A stretch of 64,000 bases of DNA from Bernardetia sp. ABR2-2B. Lineage in GTDB: Bacteria > Bacteroidota > Bacteroidia > Cytophagales > Bernardetiaceae. Numbering within the stretch: position 1 is the first letter of the stretch; every line of letters begins with the position of its first letter. The DNA lies in NCBI RefSeq assembly GCF_037126435.1, contig NZ_CP147020.1, forward strand, positions 4,973,001 through 5,037,000. The letters run 5' to 3'. Under the pieces are notes generated by a model, which made no database searches, was not told the origin of the DNA, and saw nothing but the letters and a program-made list of their open reading frames with translations. The translations under genes and the position numbers were made by a program. Positions 41,895-50,458 of the stretch are shown in pieces.

Positions 41895-41949
41895 TTTGGT
41901 TGTCGTTTAATTACACTGTGTACACGATACACAAAGGGAATGGTTACGA
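41895..41949 (-). repeat. 55-bp control element, copy 2 (inverted)
   Basis: The reverse complement matches 34063-34117 at 51 of 55 positions, including GTGTACAC and the terminal AAACGACAACCAAA. It is oriented toward the leftward gene starting at 41883. The two copies face each other across 7.8 kb. Confidence 0.75.
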
Positions 41950-41978
41950 GTTTCTAGACTTTTTTTTAAAAAAAATAT

Positions 41979-41986
41979 TATATTTG
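41979..41986 (+). promoter_or_regulatory. -7 box candidate for the gene at 42010
   Basis: TATATTTG matches TAnnTTTG and lies 23 bp before ATG 42010. No clear TTTG is at -33. Confidence 0.35.
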
Positions 41987-42009
41987 TTTACAACCTAAAT
42001 TAAAATTAT

Positions 42010-42393
42010 ATGTGTTTAATACCTATATCTATAAAAGATATTAATATTATTGATAATCATATTTCTCCTTCAGTTTCTTCTTTGAAAATAGTTTCAGATA
42101 AGAAAGAGACTAATTTACAAGTTTTTAACTTGAAAATTTACCCAATAGAAAAGCATGATGAGGAAAATGACCTAATGTTTATAGAAAAAGTAGTTAGCTT
42201 TGAAATGGCTAATTTTAGGGTGTTTTATCAAGAAGATAATAGTATAGAAATAAAAATTTATACACCTAAAGGTAACTTTAAGCTTGGTTACTTTGAAATA
42301 AATGAAAAAGTCAATATTACTGTATCAAATATTTCTTTAGTAGAATTTTTAGTAAATGAAAGTCGTGGAGGTTATATAGAATCAATAAAATAG
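42010..42393 (+). CDS. accessory protein, 127 aa
   Basis: Strand-rich, with repeated short beta segments (FLIKKVVSF-like EKVVSFEMANFRVFYQEDN, SIEIKIYTPKGNFKLGYFEI). It ends 1 bp before the stop of the convergent head-protein gene with no terminator between. An isolated rightward gene among leftward virion genes; function unknown. Confidence 0.5.
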   Translation: MCLIPISIKDINIIDNHISPSVSSLKIVSDKKETNLQVFNLKIYPIEKHDEENDLMFIEKVVSFEMANFRVFYQEDNSIEIKIYTPKGNFKLGYFEINEKVNITVSNISLVEFLVNESRGGYIESIK

Positions 42394-42394
42394 A

Positions 42395-43216
42395 TTATTC
42401 TATTATAATAGGTATGGCTCTATGTCTGCAATTCCACCCTCCACGCTTTACAATGAAATTATTTTCATTTGTGTTTGGCTTCATTCCACTGCCATTTCTG
42501 TAAGCCCATTTTATTTCTTTATCTAAGTTCTCTATTTTGAGAACTTTTTTTCTATGCCATTTTTCGCATTGTGGTCTTGAGTCTTTTACTAATCCTCCTA
42601 CATATCTATAAGCATTCATATCGTATTCGATGGCTATAGTTTGGTTTACAACTCCATCATATTCATAAAGAGCATCACGAGCTATTTGATTGACATACCT
42701 TCCAATAGCTCCTTCACTTTCCATTCCTACAATTCTTTCTCTTAATAGTTTGGTAGCTCTCTGCGTACCAAAACCAAGCTCTATACTTTCTAATAATATA
42801 CGTCGGATTGGAGCAATGGCATTGGCATTTACATTTGAAGTGGAAAGACTAGCAGATACGGCATTGACAGCAAGTTCTTTTGATTTAGCTATATTATTAA
42901 TAATAGTTTCAGTAAATTCTATCTTATTAAGAGATGCATGTATGGCTTGATTGTTTTCTACTATCTTATCAAAAGAACTCAAAAGCTGTGAAGTAAGTGA
43001 CTCAAACTTTTTTGATTTTGCTATTTTCTCTAGCTTTTTAACAGCTTCTAAAATAGCTTCTCTGTTTGATGAATTTTTTGTATATTTATTCTCGTTGTCT
43101 GATTCTAATTTTTTGAGCAGTTTTTCTACCTCACTCATCAACTCTTTGTCAATTTTTTTAGCATCACGAAGTAGCAATTCTATCAAAACTTCTATTTCTT
43201 CAAATAATTTTTTCAT
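42395..43216 (-). CDS. phage head morphogenesis protein, Mu gpF/SPP1 gp7 family
   Basis: 273 residues. The N-terminal half is helical coiled coil (about 1-115). The C-terminal half holds the family signature: RDALYEYDGVVNQTIAIEYD, then SRPQCEKWHRK and GGWNCRHRAIPI, with Cys217/His221 and Cys263/His265 as probable metal ligands. Such proteins are minor head components required for capsid assembly. It lies after the portal gene, the usual order, but is separated from it by a hairpin (43255-43282). Confidence 0.8.
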   Translation of the reverse strand: MKKLFEEIEVLIELLLRDAKKIDKELMSEVEKLLKKLESDNENKYTKNSSNREAILEAVKKLEKIAKSKKFESLTSQLLSSFDKIVENNQAIHASLNKIEFTETIINNIAKSKELAVNAVSASLSTSNVNANAIAPIRRILLESIELGFGTQRATKLLRERIVGMESEGAIGRYVNQIARDALYEYDGVVNQTIAIEYDMNAYRYVGGLVKDSRPQCEKWHRKKVLKIENLDKEIKWAYRNGSGMKPNTNENNFIVKRGGWNCRHRAIPIIIE

Positions 43217-43254
43217 CGTCTATTATAATTAGCAATTAAAACGCACTCTAAAAA

Positions 43255-43282
43255 AAGTTTAGCAAGTTGCTAATAAACTTTG
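43255..43282 (-). terminator. hairpin between portal and head protein genes
   Basis: AAAGTTTAGCAA pairs with TTGCTAATAAACTTT (3-nt bulge) around G. Read leftward it is followed by a T run, so portal transcripts may end or be attenuated here. Confidence 0.55.
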
Positions 43283-43334
43283 TTTGTTTTTTTGATATAA
43301 TGTATATCTGCTAATTTTAATAGCTTAAAACGCA

Positions 43335-44972
43335 TTAAATCAACTCGCCTAAATCATCTCTTTCTTGTACAGTTTGAGGTAGCTTCATCAGCTTACTTAC
43401 TTCATCTGTAATTTGGCTGTCATTCATTTTCAAAAACCCCATTTCATCACGATATGCGATTTGTTGTAAAACAGGAGAAAGCTGTATAGAATATTCAAAA
43501 TCTTCATCATTACTGGCTGCCAATCTTTTTTCATTTACAGAAGCATAAAGATGTAGTTTGTCGTAAGTGATTTGGTAGATGTTTATTTTATAAGCTACTA
43601 AATCTTTTTGATACATCATTTTGTATAATTTTCTATACGCAGTCGATAAAACAGAAAGAGGTACTCCTTTTTCTTTGAGTTCGGAAATAATCTCAAGTTG
43701 AGCAGAAATAGTTACTTTTCTGAAATCGTCTGGAATTGTAACCCTTACAATTTCTCTTTTATTTAGAATGTTTCTAAAATCTTGGCAGATTTGAAAACAA
43801 AATTCAACTACAGAAAAAACACGCTCACCAATCACATTGACTAGAGCATCTTTACCTTTCATATCAAGGTCCTTTGCAGCTCCTGATTGATTGAGATAAA
43901 TATCATTGATATTGAGAGCTTTTTCCATTCTCGCTAAATCTCTTTCAATAATCTCATCTTTCATTTTGATACCTTCTACTGGAGGAGTAGCGTATTTTAC
44001 TATATCCTCAATGGAAATATCATTCATAAAGTCTTGATGTTCAAAATCAAGATACATCACATCATTTATATTAGATGTTATTTTTTGAACGCCTGTACCT
44101 TGACAGGTTGGGCATTGTTTCTTTTGGTCATCTTCATAGATATAACCTTGGTTACAAGAATCGTTATCACAAGGTTTGCGCTTCATAAGCGTAAGCAAGT
44201 GATGAACTAATATCTCAAGCTGCCAGTCCGACTTGTTTTTTGTAGCTAGATTTGCGTGAGCAAATGCAGGGCTTAAGAATGATTTATAATAATTCACTCC
44301 ATCTTTTTCTCTTAACAGTCCACCTAACTTTTTGGCTGGAATATTTTTGAGTGGAGCTTCTGAAAAATCTACGAAATAATAATTTGGATCATTTGGATTA
44401 TTAGCAACTACCCAATTACTATTTTTTCTGTAAAAACGAGTGGCGTAATTTTTAGTAACTATATAATATAGAGTAAAATCTTGGTTTACTTGTTTTTTGA
44501 AAACAATATGCTCGGAAGAGAAATCTACAACATTTTTATAATTGACAATCCAAAACTGAACAGCTAGTGGTTTGCTAGAGTCTATAAATTGAGGCATTGC
44601 AACTACAAAAGCGTTTGGATCATCAAGTGTTGTTGGTATAATCTTATTATATAGAGTTTGCCAAAAAGAAATTTCGTTCATGTAAAGAGTTGTATCCTCT
44701 TTGCACTCTATATTTATAAGTTTATAATCTAGCGCATTATTTAAAGCTCGTAAAGTGTCTCCAAAAGCATATTCTGTAATAGGCTCATAGAGTTCTATTC
44801 TCCTTTTTAAAACTGAATTCTTTTCTGTAATTCGATAGTTCTTCAAAAGAGGCTCAATACTTTCTCCTTGCGTATGTATTATAGCCCTTTCATAGTCTTT
44901 GTTTATTTTATCAAAAACAGGAGGGCGTTTATCGCTTTCGAAAGACTTCAAGTAAGTTGCTAAATCAAACAT
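43335..44972 (-). CDS. portal-like protein with a zinc-ribbon insertion
   Basis: 545 residues. Size, position between head-morphogenesis and tail genes, and the segment order (helical start, beta-rich wing, the stem-like EIIERDLARMEKALNINDIYL, then a C-terminal helical crown) fit a phage portal; no alignment could be run. An unusual insertion has Cys268, Cys273, Cys287 and Cys290 in the pattern C-x4-C-x13-C-x2-C followed by GTG, like a DnaJ zinc ribbon. The metal site could stabilise the ring or contact the terminase. Confidence 0.6.
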   Translation of the reverse strand: MFDLATYLKSFESDKRPPVFDKINKDYERAIIHTQGESIEPLLKNYRITEKNSVLKRRIELYEPITEYAFGDTLRALNNALDYKLINIECKEDTTLYMNEISFWQTLYNKIIPTTLDDPNAFVVAMPQFIDSSKPLAVQFWIVNYKNVVDFSSEHIVFKKQVNQDFTLYYIVTKNYATRFYRKNSNWVVANNPNDPNYYFVDFSEAPLKNIPAKKLGGLLREKDGVNYYKSFLSPAFAHANLATKNKSDWQLEILVHHLLTLMKRKPCDNDSCNQGYIYEDDQKKQCPTCQGTGVQKITSNINDVMYLDFEHQDFMNDISIEDIVKYATPPVEGIKMKDEIIERDLARMEKALNINDIYLNQSGAAKDLDMKGKDALVNVIGERVFSVVEFCFQICQDFRNILNKREIVRVTIPDDFRKVTISAQLEIISELKEKGVPLSVLSTAYRKLYKMMYQKDLVAYKINIYQITYDKLHLYASVNEKRLAASNDEDFEYSIQLSPVLQQIAYRDEMGFLKMNDSQITDEVSKLMKLPQTVQERDDLGELI

Positions 44973-44988
44973 AATTTTGTTCTAATAA

Positions 44989-45020
44989 AAAAGTCCGTCC
45001 ACATCGTGGTACGGACTTTT
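44989..45020 (-). terminator. strong hairpin terminator just upstream of the portal gene
   Basis: AAAAGTCCGT pairs with ACGGACTTTT, with the inner stem CCAC/GTGG around ATC. Read leftward it ends in TTTTTTAT. It lies only 16 bp before the portal start and 36 bp after the tail-tube-like gene, so readthrough or an internal promoter must supply portal mRNA. Confidence 0.75.
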
Positions 45021-45056
45021 GACTAAAAAATAAAAAATGAACCAAAACAAAAATTC

Positions 45057-45656
45057 TTAATACGCTACAGCAGCAAGTGCCTTGTACAAACCTGCTAAAC
45101 GTCTTGGAGTAGGGATTCCAACACCATCCCAAACTAAATCAAAAACGATTTCAAACTTTTCAATTTCCCCTTCGTTTGCAATATCTCCTGTATTTGCCAT
45201 AGAAATTTCACAACGATAAAGGCGTAAATCATCATTTTTTGTAACTGTGAAAATGTGAAGCTGACGATTGTTAGCAACACGTTTCATTTCATTAAAGAAA
45301 TCATATTCTGTTGCAGTTGCTTGACGCTTGTCATATTCATAAGTTAGTGTCAAGTTAGCTCCTACTTCAACGTCATTCAATCCTGTTCCACGTGAGATTG
45401 TACGAGGTGTTTGTTTCGGACGAGCTTTGGTAATTGCTTTCAAAACTTTCAAATCACCTGCTGTAATATCAGCTTGAAAATCAGCAATGGCAGCCCAAGC
45501 TAATGTTGCTTCGTGATTACAATGAAAAAAACCGATTACCGTTTCAGCTCCTACTTCTAGGGTTTCTGCATCACAGGGTACAATCGTTGTTGTGAAAGCG
45601 TCTATTGTACAGTTGTCTGCACAAGTATTATTTGAAATGTCATCTACTGTAAACAT
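45057..45656 (-). CDS. candidate major tail tube protein
   Basis: A 199-residue acidic, beta-rich protein. The start carries several Cys (NNTCADNCTIDAFTTTIVPCD), then a body with long strands (VGANLTLTYEYDKRQA, QLHIFTVTKNDDLRLYRCEI, KFEIVFDLVWDGVG). Size and composition suit a tail tube or similar abundant virion protein, and a strong terminator follows. The name is an inference from context. Confidence 0.45.
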   Translation of the reverse strand: MFTVDDISNNTCADNCTIDAFTTTIVPCDAETLEVGAETVIGFFHCNHEATLAWAAIADFQADITAGDLKVLKAITKARPKQTPRTISRGTGLNDVEVGANLTLTYEYDKRQATATEYDFFNEMKRVANNRQLHIFTVTKNDDLRLYRCEISMANTGDIANEGEIEKFEIVFDLVWDGVGIPTPRRLAGLYKALAAVAY

Positions 45657-45668
45657 AGCTGTAAAAAT

Positions 45669-46463
45669 TTAAGTGCAAATAAAGTCTTGTTCACAAGCCA
45701 ATGTTTTCAATCTAAGTACAGGATACCAATCGCTAATCACGTTTTGACTTGCTTCTATATTTCCTTCAAATTTCTCAAATTCAAAATGCTTATCTACTGT
45801 TTCGGTTAAAACGACAGCTCCACGCATCACTGATTTAGTAAAATGAGCGTGTAACCAAGTCCCTGGAATAAGTCCGAATCCTTGACGATTAAAAGAGAGT
45901 TGATAGACATCTCTTATTTCTTCAGATATGATTTTATCATCACTTTTTACAGTTTCAGATTCATTTGCTACGTGTTCTAAGAGCGCATAAATACGAATTT
46001 GATTAGAATAGCTGCCTGTATAATTATTCCCTAAACAATCGCTAGTGTCGTAATAGCTGCTTATTAGAATCGTACTATCATGGCAATCGACACCTACTCT
46101 TTCATACGCAAACTCAAAACAGCAGAAAGAACCATCTTTTCTTTCTAACTCTATATAAAAACATCTTTCGTTGCTAGGAATATCAGCAAAAGTAATGGTA
46201 AGTATATTGTTGGAAGCCCAAGAGTTTTGAAGTTGAATAAGACTATTATCTATCCTTTTCAAACGAACATTTACTATTTTAAAATCTACTGCAATAGTAA
46301 AAATATCGCTATCCAAAAAAGGCATTTTGTAGCGAATACAAGGAGGGCAAGAAGTACAAGGTGTAATGCTTACACATTCGTATAATTCTGTAATATCTCT
46401 AGTTCTTGTAACTGTTCCAGTTTCTATTTTAGTGTCTGTTAGACTATATGAAAAAGTCGCCAT
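45669..46463 (-). CDS. virion protein of unknown function, 264 aa
   Basis: Beta-rich with many cysteines (CVSITPCTSCPPCIRYKMPF, CFYIELERKDGSFCCFEFAY). It overlaps the preceding gene by 20 bp and precedes the tail-tube-like gene, so it is a probable tail component. A copy of the 17-bp late word (45801-45817) falls within its coding sequence. Confidence 0.5.
   Translation of the reverse strand: MATFSYSLTDTKIETGTVTRTRDITELYECVSITPCTSCPPCIRYKMPFLDSDIFTIAVDFKIVNVRLKRIDNSLIQLQNSWASNNILTITFADIPSNERCFYIELERKDGSFCCFEFAYERVGVDCHDSTILISSYYDTSDCLGNNYTGSYSNQIRIYALLEHVANESETVKSDDKIISEEIRDVYQLSFNRQGFGLIPGTWLHAHFTKSVMRGAVVLTETVDKHFEFEKFEGNIEASQNVISDWYPVLRLKTLACEQDFICT
45801..45817. repeat. intragenic copy of the late control word
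   Basis: TTCGGTTAAAACGACAG is identical to 17 consecutive bases of the block at 55417-55435 and differs by one base from the block at 38694-38712. No -7-like box lies 19 bp further. It is read as VVLTE by the gene on the other strand. Confidence 0.6.
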
Positions 46464-46746
46464 CGCCTTGAATTTTAGGATGTGGGAATTTCTTTAAGAA
46501 TGCTTCTGCGCTTTCGCAGACAATAGCATTCATTTTTTGTATTACTTTCTGTCTTTCTAAATATACAGATTCTCTTAGTTCAATTTGTATATAGTCTCCA
46601 TACCAACCTTTATGATATTCTGTTGGATCAATTTTTACTTTATTACCTCCAACATTTGGTAAAGTCTCTCCAAACATACGAAAATATCTTTTGTGTACTT
46701 CGTTGTTTGGGATTAGTATGTATAAGTTATTTTCTTCTGTTTGCAT
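46444..46746 (-). CDS. virion-operon hypothetical protein, 100 aa
   Basis: A small protein (NLYILIPNNEVHKRYFRMFG ... YGDYIQIELRESVYLERQKV). It lies 4 bp after the large tail gene and overlaps the next by 20 bp, so it is co-translated with tail genes. Not recognised. Confidence 0.5.
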   Translation of the reverse strand: MQTEENNLYILIPNNEVHKRYFRMFGETLPNVGGNKVKIDPTEYHKGWYGDYIQIELRESVYLERQKVIQKMNAIVCESAEAFLKKFPHPKIQGDGDFFI

Positions 46747-46750
46747 ATTT

Positions 46751-49700
46751 TTATAACAAATTGTTTGTAAAGTTTTTAAAATTCTTTAAAATTAATTTAT
46801 TTGTAGTGTCTCCTAATGTACCAATATTATTTATCTCTCTATAAGATGGGTTTACATTAATTTGCAAGTTATCATATATAAAAGCATGTTGATTTCTATC
46901 AACTTGATCTGCATCCAAAAAATAACTTGCCATCGATTCTTTATTTATAGGATTATCTGAAATAGATATACCTAATTCTCTAATAGATTTTGGGACAAAA
47001 TTAGTTGGCTGATTATTATTAGAAGTTCCAAATTCTAATATATCTGTTAATCTTCCTGTTAAAACAGGGAATGGGGCTGATGGTGTTCCTGAATTACTTA
47101 TCACACCTTCGTAGAATAAATTATTTACACATAATATAGGTTCTGAAAATGTAGTTAAAGCATTTGTTGTATTACCTATTTTTTTTATTGACATTGAACA
47201 TTTATAGATTCCATTTTCGGCTAAAGGTGTTTCAAATATACATCTCAAACTTTGAACTCCTCCCGAAAGAGCACTTACACCTGTTTGTAAAAAGAAGCCA
47301 AAACCTTGTGTAGATGCATTTATGTTAAATGTTGTAACTAGCATAAATCTAGCATTTATGTTTGCGCCATCAGTGCTAGAAAAACTTATTATTCTTTGCC
47401 CTCCTGCAACTAATTTAATTTTAACGATAAAATCTATATTTATATATTTATCATTTAGTATGGACGCAAAATCAATAAGATTTTTAAAATCATTATTTTC
47501 TTGTTCAAATAAATCATTTACGCCATCAGGTTCACAAGATTGTACATTTGTCCCATCTCCTGTAATTGGATAAGCGAAATTATAAAGAGGCAATGCAGGG
47601 AAACCTACTTCTACATTTGGAGCTTCTATTTGATTAACTGTTAGACTTACGCTTATAGCTGTTGTGCTTGTTCTTGCAAAATAAAGATGAGGCACAAAAG
47701 AGTTATTAGGACTATTTGCACCGCCTAAACCATTTGAGTAAGTTACCAAATCTTCATTATCAGCAATCTCTGTAAATGTTCTTTTTGCAGATGATGATGT
47801 TGCTGTGCCTCCTATATACGTAACAAATGTGAAATTCATATTCAACCCTGTGAAAAGCATCATATCGCCCGCAGATATATTCAATTCAACTGGAATATTT
47901 AATGTTTTCGGATTTACTGCCACTTCGCTAAATCGCATCTCTAAATACCCTGCAATATTCAACTGTTCCGTTTCAGCAGGTTGCGTTCCTATATAACGAA
48001 CCATTATCCTTGTTCCTGCTGTAATAGAAAGAGCTGCAAAAGCTGCAAAAGTCAAATCCGAAAAAGCAGCCCAAGCATTATCATTTGCGTTCAGAGGTGT
48101 AGTATCTGTACCAACTCTAAACAAGAAATCATCGCTTTCAAAACCGTTTACGGCTGCAAAACTTTTCCCTGCACCATAATCATATTCAGCTTCAAACACG
48201 ACATTACGTCCTGTTTTAGTAGTAGCTTGAAAAGGGTGGCGAATAAATGATATAGGCAAAGGAGGTGGATAACCTATCATTCCAACTTCTCCTGTCGTAA
48301 CTTCATTTGTAATTTTATGATTTACAACATTATCAGGCAATACAGTGTCAAATTGTATTTCTACATCTGACTGGAAAGCATTACTAGCTTGAGTAAAAAC
48401 AGAAATAGGACTCCACGCCTCCTCTTCATATACATTGCCATTTTCATCTTTCCAAATAGCAGCTTGTGCATAATTTACGCTTTCGGCTGTTTTAATGGTT
48501 TCTACTCGCAGGAAATTAGCATCACAAGCTGTATCTCCTTCTTCCAATAATTCCACTCCATTTTTATACAATTTAATTTCTGTCAAATTTGGAATTGCTT
48601 TATTTTGCTCCATTTGTGTAACAGAAATTCTTTGTGGAAAAGCAATGGTAGTATATTCTACATTAAAGTTTATATTCCATAATATGTCAATTTCGGAGTT
48701 TTGCCATTCTTCTTTTACTCTTAAATAAAAACGAATAATTAGAGAGCCAGAAGAATCTGAAAAAACAAAGCGATTAGAGTTTTCGAAACTACCTTGGTTG
48801 TTTTTGCCAATAAAATTAAATGTTTCGCCTCCGATTTTTACATTTCCTCCCAAATATGCAGCATCAAATCCTGTATATTTATCTAAAGTGATTTCGCAAC
48901 AAAGTCGTTGTAAAGGAGAAACTTCTAAATAGTTTGTAAAGAAATTAGCTACTAGGCTATATATTGTACCTGTTATGCTAGGAGTTAAAAACTTCACATC
49001 AGTTACAAGAATAGCATCACTTATATATGAAGCTACATATTCATTTGCAGAATCGTAATAAACTGCAATAATGAAATATCTACCTCCACTATTCAGTCTA
49101 TTTTTATCAATAACAAATGATGTTTCGTAAGTATTCCCTCCAACATTTACAGGCACAGGAACAGAAAAATAGTTTGTCGGCTGATAACCATAGGATTTTT
49201 TAAAATCTAGCCTTTGAACTGTATTATCAGCATCAATAACCCAAACTTTTGCGTTAGAAATCGCACTTGAATGGTCAATTCTAAGAGTTACATCAGTGTC
49301 TTCAAAAGTTGCAAATTCAGTTTCTATATCTCCATTTCTTGAAAGCTCAAAGACAGGATTTGTCATTGTTCCTTCATTCAAAAAGACAAATTCAGCATTT
49401 ATCCATGCATCTGAATATTCGTATCGACTTGGTATTATTGAAGTAGGTTGTGGGCAATATATTTCATATTCCCAAGCAGTTCCAGACTTACCAGCCACAC
49501 GCACAACTATTTCATCTCCAGCTTGGCAATTAACCCAAATTATTTGCTGATAGTTACCAAGTGTAGCTGATGAAATACCTGTATTTGCTATAAAGTCTGC
49601 TAAACGATCATCAAAAGGGCTTGCATTTTGACCAATAAACCAAAAATTAGGGTTAGGGACAACAACTGGGTTTGGATGACTTCCTAACGGATAACCTGCA

Positions 49701-50452
49701 CCTGCATTACCGTCAAAACCATCAACTGCACCGAAGTTATTTCCTGCACTTACACCTGAGCTTGCTGTAAGGTTTCCATTTACAAATATTTCTAATTTAT
49801 CAACAACTCCATACGCTTGAAATCTAACAGCAAAAAGCTCTCCTTCTGCAATGTATTTATTTTCAGTTATTCCATCTTTTCCTCTATTTCCCTTCGTGCC
49901 ACACAACCTTGATAATTCAGGCACTTTAATTCCTGTATGTATTCCAATTCCTTTTGAGTTGGAATTGTAAACAGAATCTTCTAAGTTTTCTAATTCAGCA
50001 GCATTTTTAGTGTTTCCTAGTAATCGAATAGAATTATCAATGCCATTATCATTTAAAAAAGTCAAAATATCAGCAGTAAGAAAACAAGTAAGACGAATTT
50101 TGAACGATAATCTATCAGCGTTTAATTCAAAAGTAACTGAACTATTGCGCTCACTTGCGTTTGAATTTAGCAAATTCATTGTATGTTCTACTCCTGTAGT
50201 TGTAGAAGCCGTTACCTTATACCAATAGCTTATATCAGGAGGCAAAGTTTGACTTTGCTCTAATATTATACCTTGTTCTACAAAAAGCGCAGGATTGAAA
50301 TATATTTCACAATCATTCAAAGACTGGTCAAAAGAGTAATCTAAAGTCAATATTCTTTCTTCTCCAAATGATCCATTCAGAACACCTGTAGTAACTGGAG
50401 TTAAAAAACTATCTTTATCCTGCCAAGATTTTCCATTAAGTATTAAAGCCAT
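46751..50452 (-). CDS. large tail fibre/receptor-binding candidate, 1233 aa
   Basis: A long Ser/Thr/Asn-rich, beta-strand-dominated protein. The N-terminal part (LILNGKSWQDKDSFLTPV, GVLNGSFGEERILTLDYSFD) probably attaches to the tail. The C-terminal roughly 270 residues look like a concanavalin/LamG-type sandwich (DYINIDFIVKIKLVAGGQRI-like pattern, FGFFLQTGVSALSGG). Position next to the baseplate-like gene and its size suggest host recognition. The exact fold was not tested. Confidence 0.6.
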   Translation of the reverse strand: MALILNGKSWQDKDSFLTPVTTGVLNGSFGEERILTLDYSFDQSLNDCEIYFNPALFVEQGIILEQSQTLPPDISYWYKVTASTTTGVEHTMNLLNSNASERNSSVTFELNADRLSFKIRLTCFLTADILTFLNDNGIDNSIRLLGNTKNAAELENLEDSVYNSNSKGIGIHTGIKVPELSRLCGTKGNRGKDGITENKYIAEGELFAVRFQAYGVVDKLEIFVNGNLTASSGVSAGNNFGAVDGFDGNAGAGYPLGSHPNPVVVPNPNFWFIGQNASPFDDRLADFIANTGISSATLGNYQQIIWVNCQAGDEIVVRVAGKSGTAWEYEIYCPQPTSIIPSRYEYSDAWINAEFVFLNEGTMTNPVFELSRNGDIETEFATFEDTDVTLRIDHSSAISNAKVWVIDADNTVQRLDFKKSYGYQPTNYFSVPVPVNVGGNTYETSFVIDKNRLNSGGRYFIIAVYYDSANEYVASYISDAILVTDVKFLTPSITGTIYSLVANFFTNYLEVSPLQRLCCEITLDKYTGFDAAYLGGNVKIGGETFNFIGKNNQGSFENSNRFVFSDSSGSLIIRFYLRVKEEWQNSEIDILWNINFNVEYTTIAFPQRISVTQMEQNKAIPNLTEIKLYKNGVELLEEGDTACDANFLRVETIKTAESVNYAQAAIWKDENGNVYEEEAWSPISVFTQASNAFQSDVEIQFDTVLPDNVVNHKITNEVTTGEVGMIGYPPPLPISFIRHPFQATTKTGRNVVFEAEYDYGAGKSFAAVNGFESDDFLFRVGTDTTPLNANDNAWAAFSDLTFAAFAALSITAGTRIMVRYIGTQPAETEQLNIAGYLEMRFSEVAVNPKTLNIPVELNISAGDMMLFTGLNMNFTFVTYIGGTATSSSAKRTFTEIADNEDLVTYSNGLGGANSPNNSFVPHLYFARTSTTAISVSLTVNQIEAPNVEVGFPALPLYNFAYPITGDGTNVQSCEPDGVNDLFEQENNDFKNLIDFASILNDKYINIDFIVKIKLVAGGQRIISFSSTDGANINARFMLVTTFNINASTQGFGFFLQTGVSALSGGVQSLRCIFETPLAENGIYKCSMSIKKIGNTTNALTTFSEPILCVNNLFYEGVISNSGTPSAPFPVLTGRLTDILEFGTSNNNQPTNFVPKSIRELGISISDNPINKESMASYFLDADQVDRNQHAFIYDNLQINVNPSYREINNIGTLGDTTNKLILKNFKNFTNNLL

Positions 50453-50458
50453 AATCTA

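Noticed and set aside
34063-41949. Invertible segment of the Mu G-loop type with its own invertase
   Set aside because: No serine recombinase (Gin-like) gene is present, and the segment encodes no alternative tail fibres. The inverted 55-bp elements are kept only as a recombination or promoter-cassette hypothesis.
42951-43232. 93-residue + strand frame opposite the head morphogenesis gene
   Set aside because: Antisense of the helical N-terminus of the gpF-like gene, with the same Ser/Phe-rich shadow composition.
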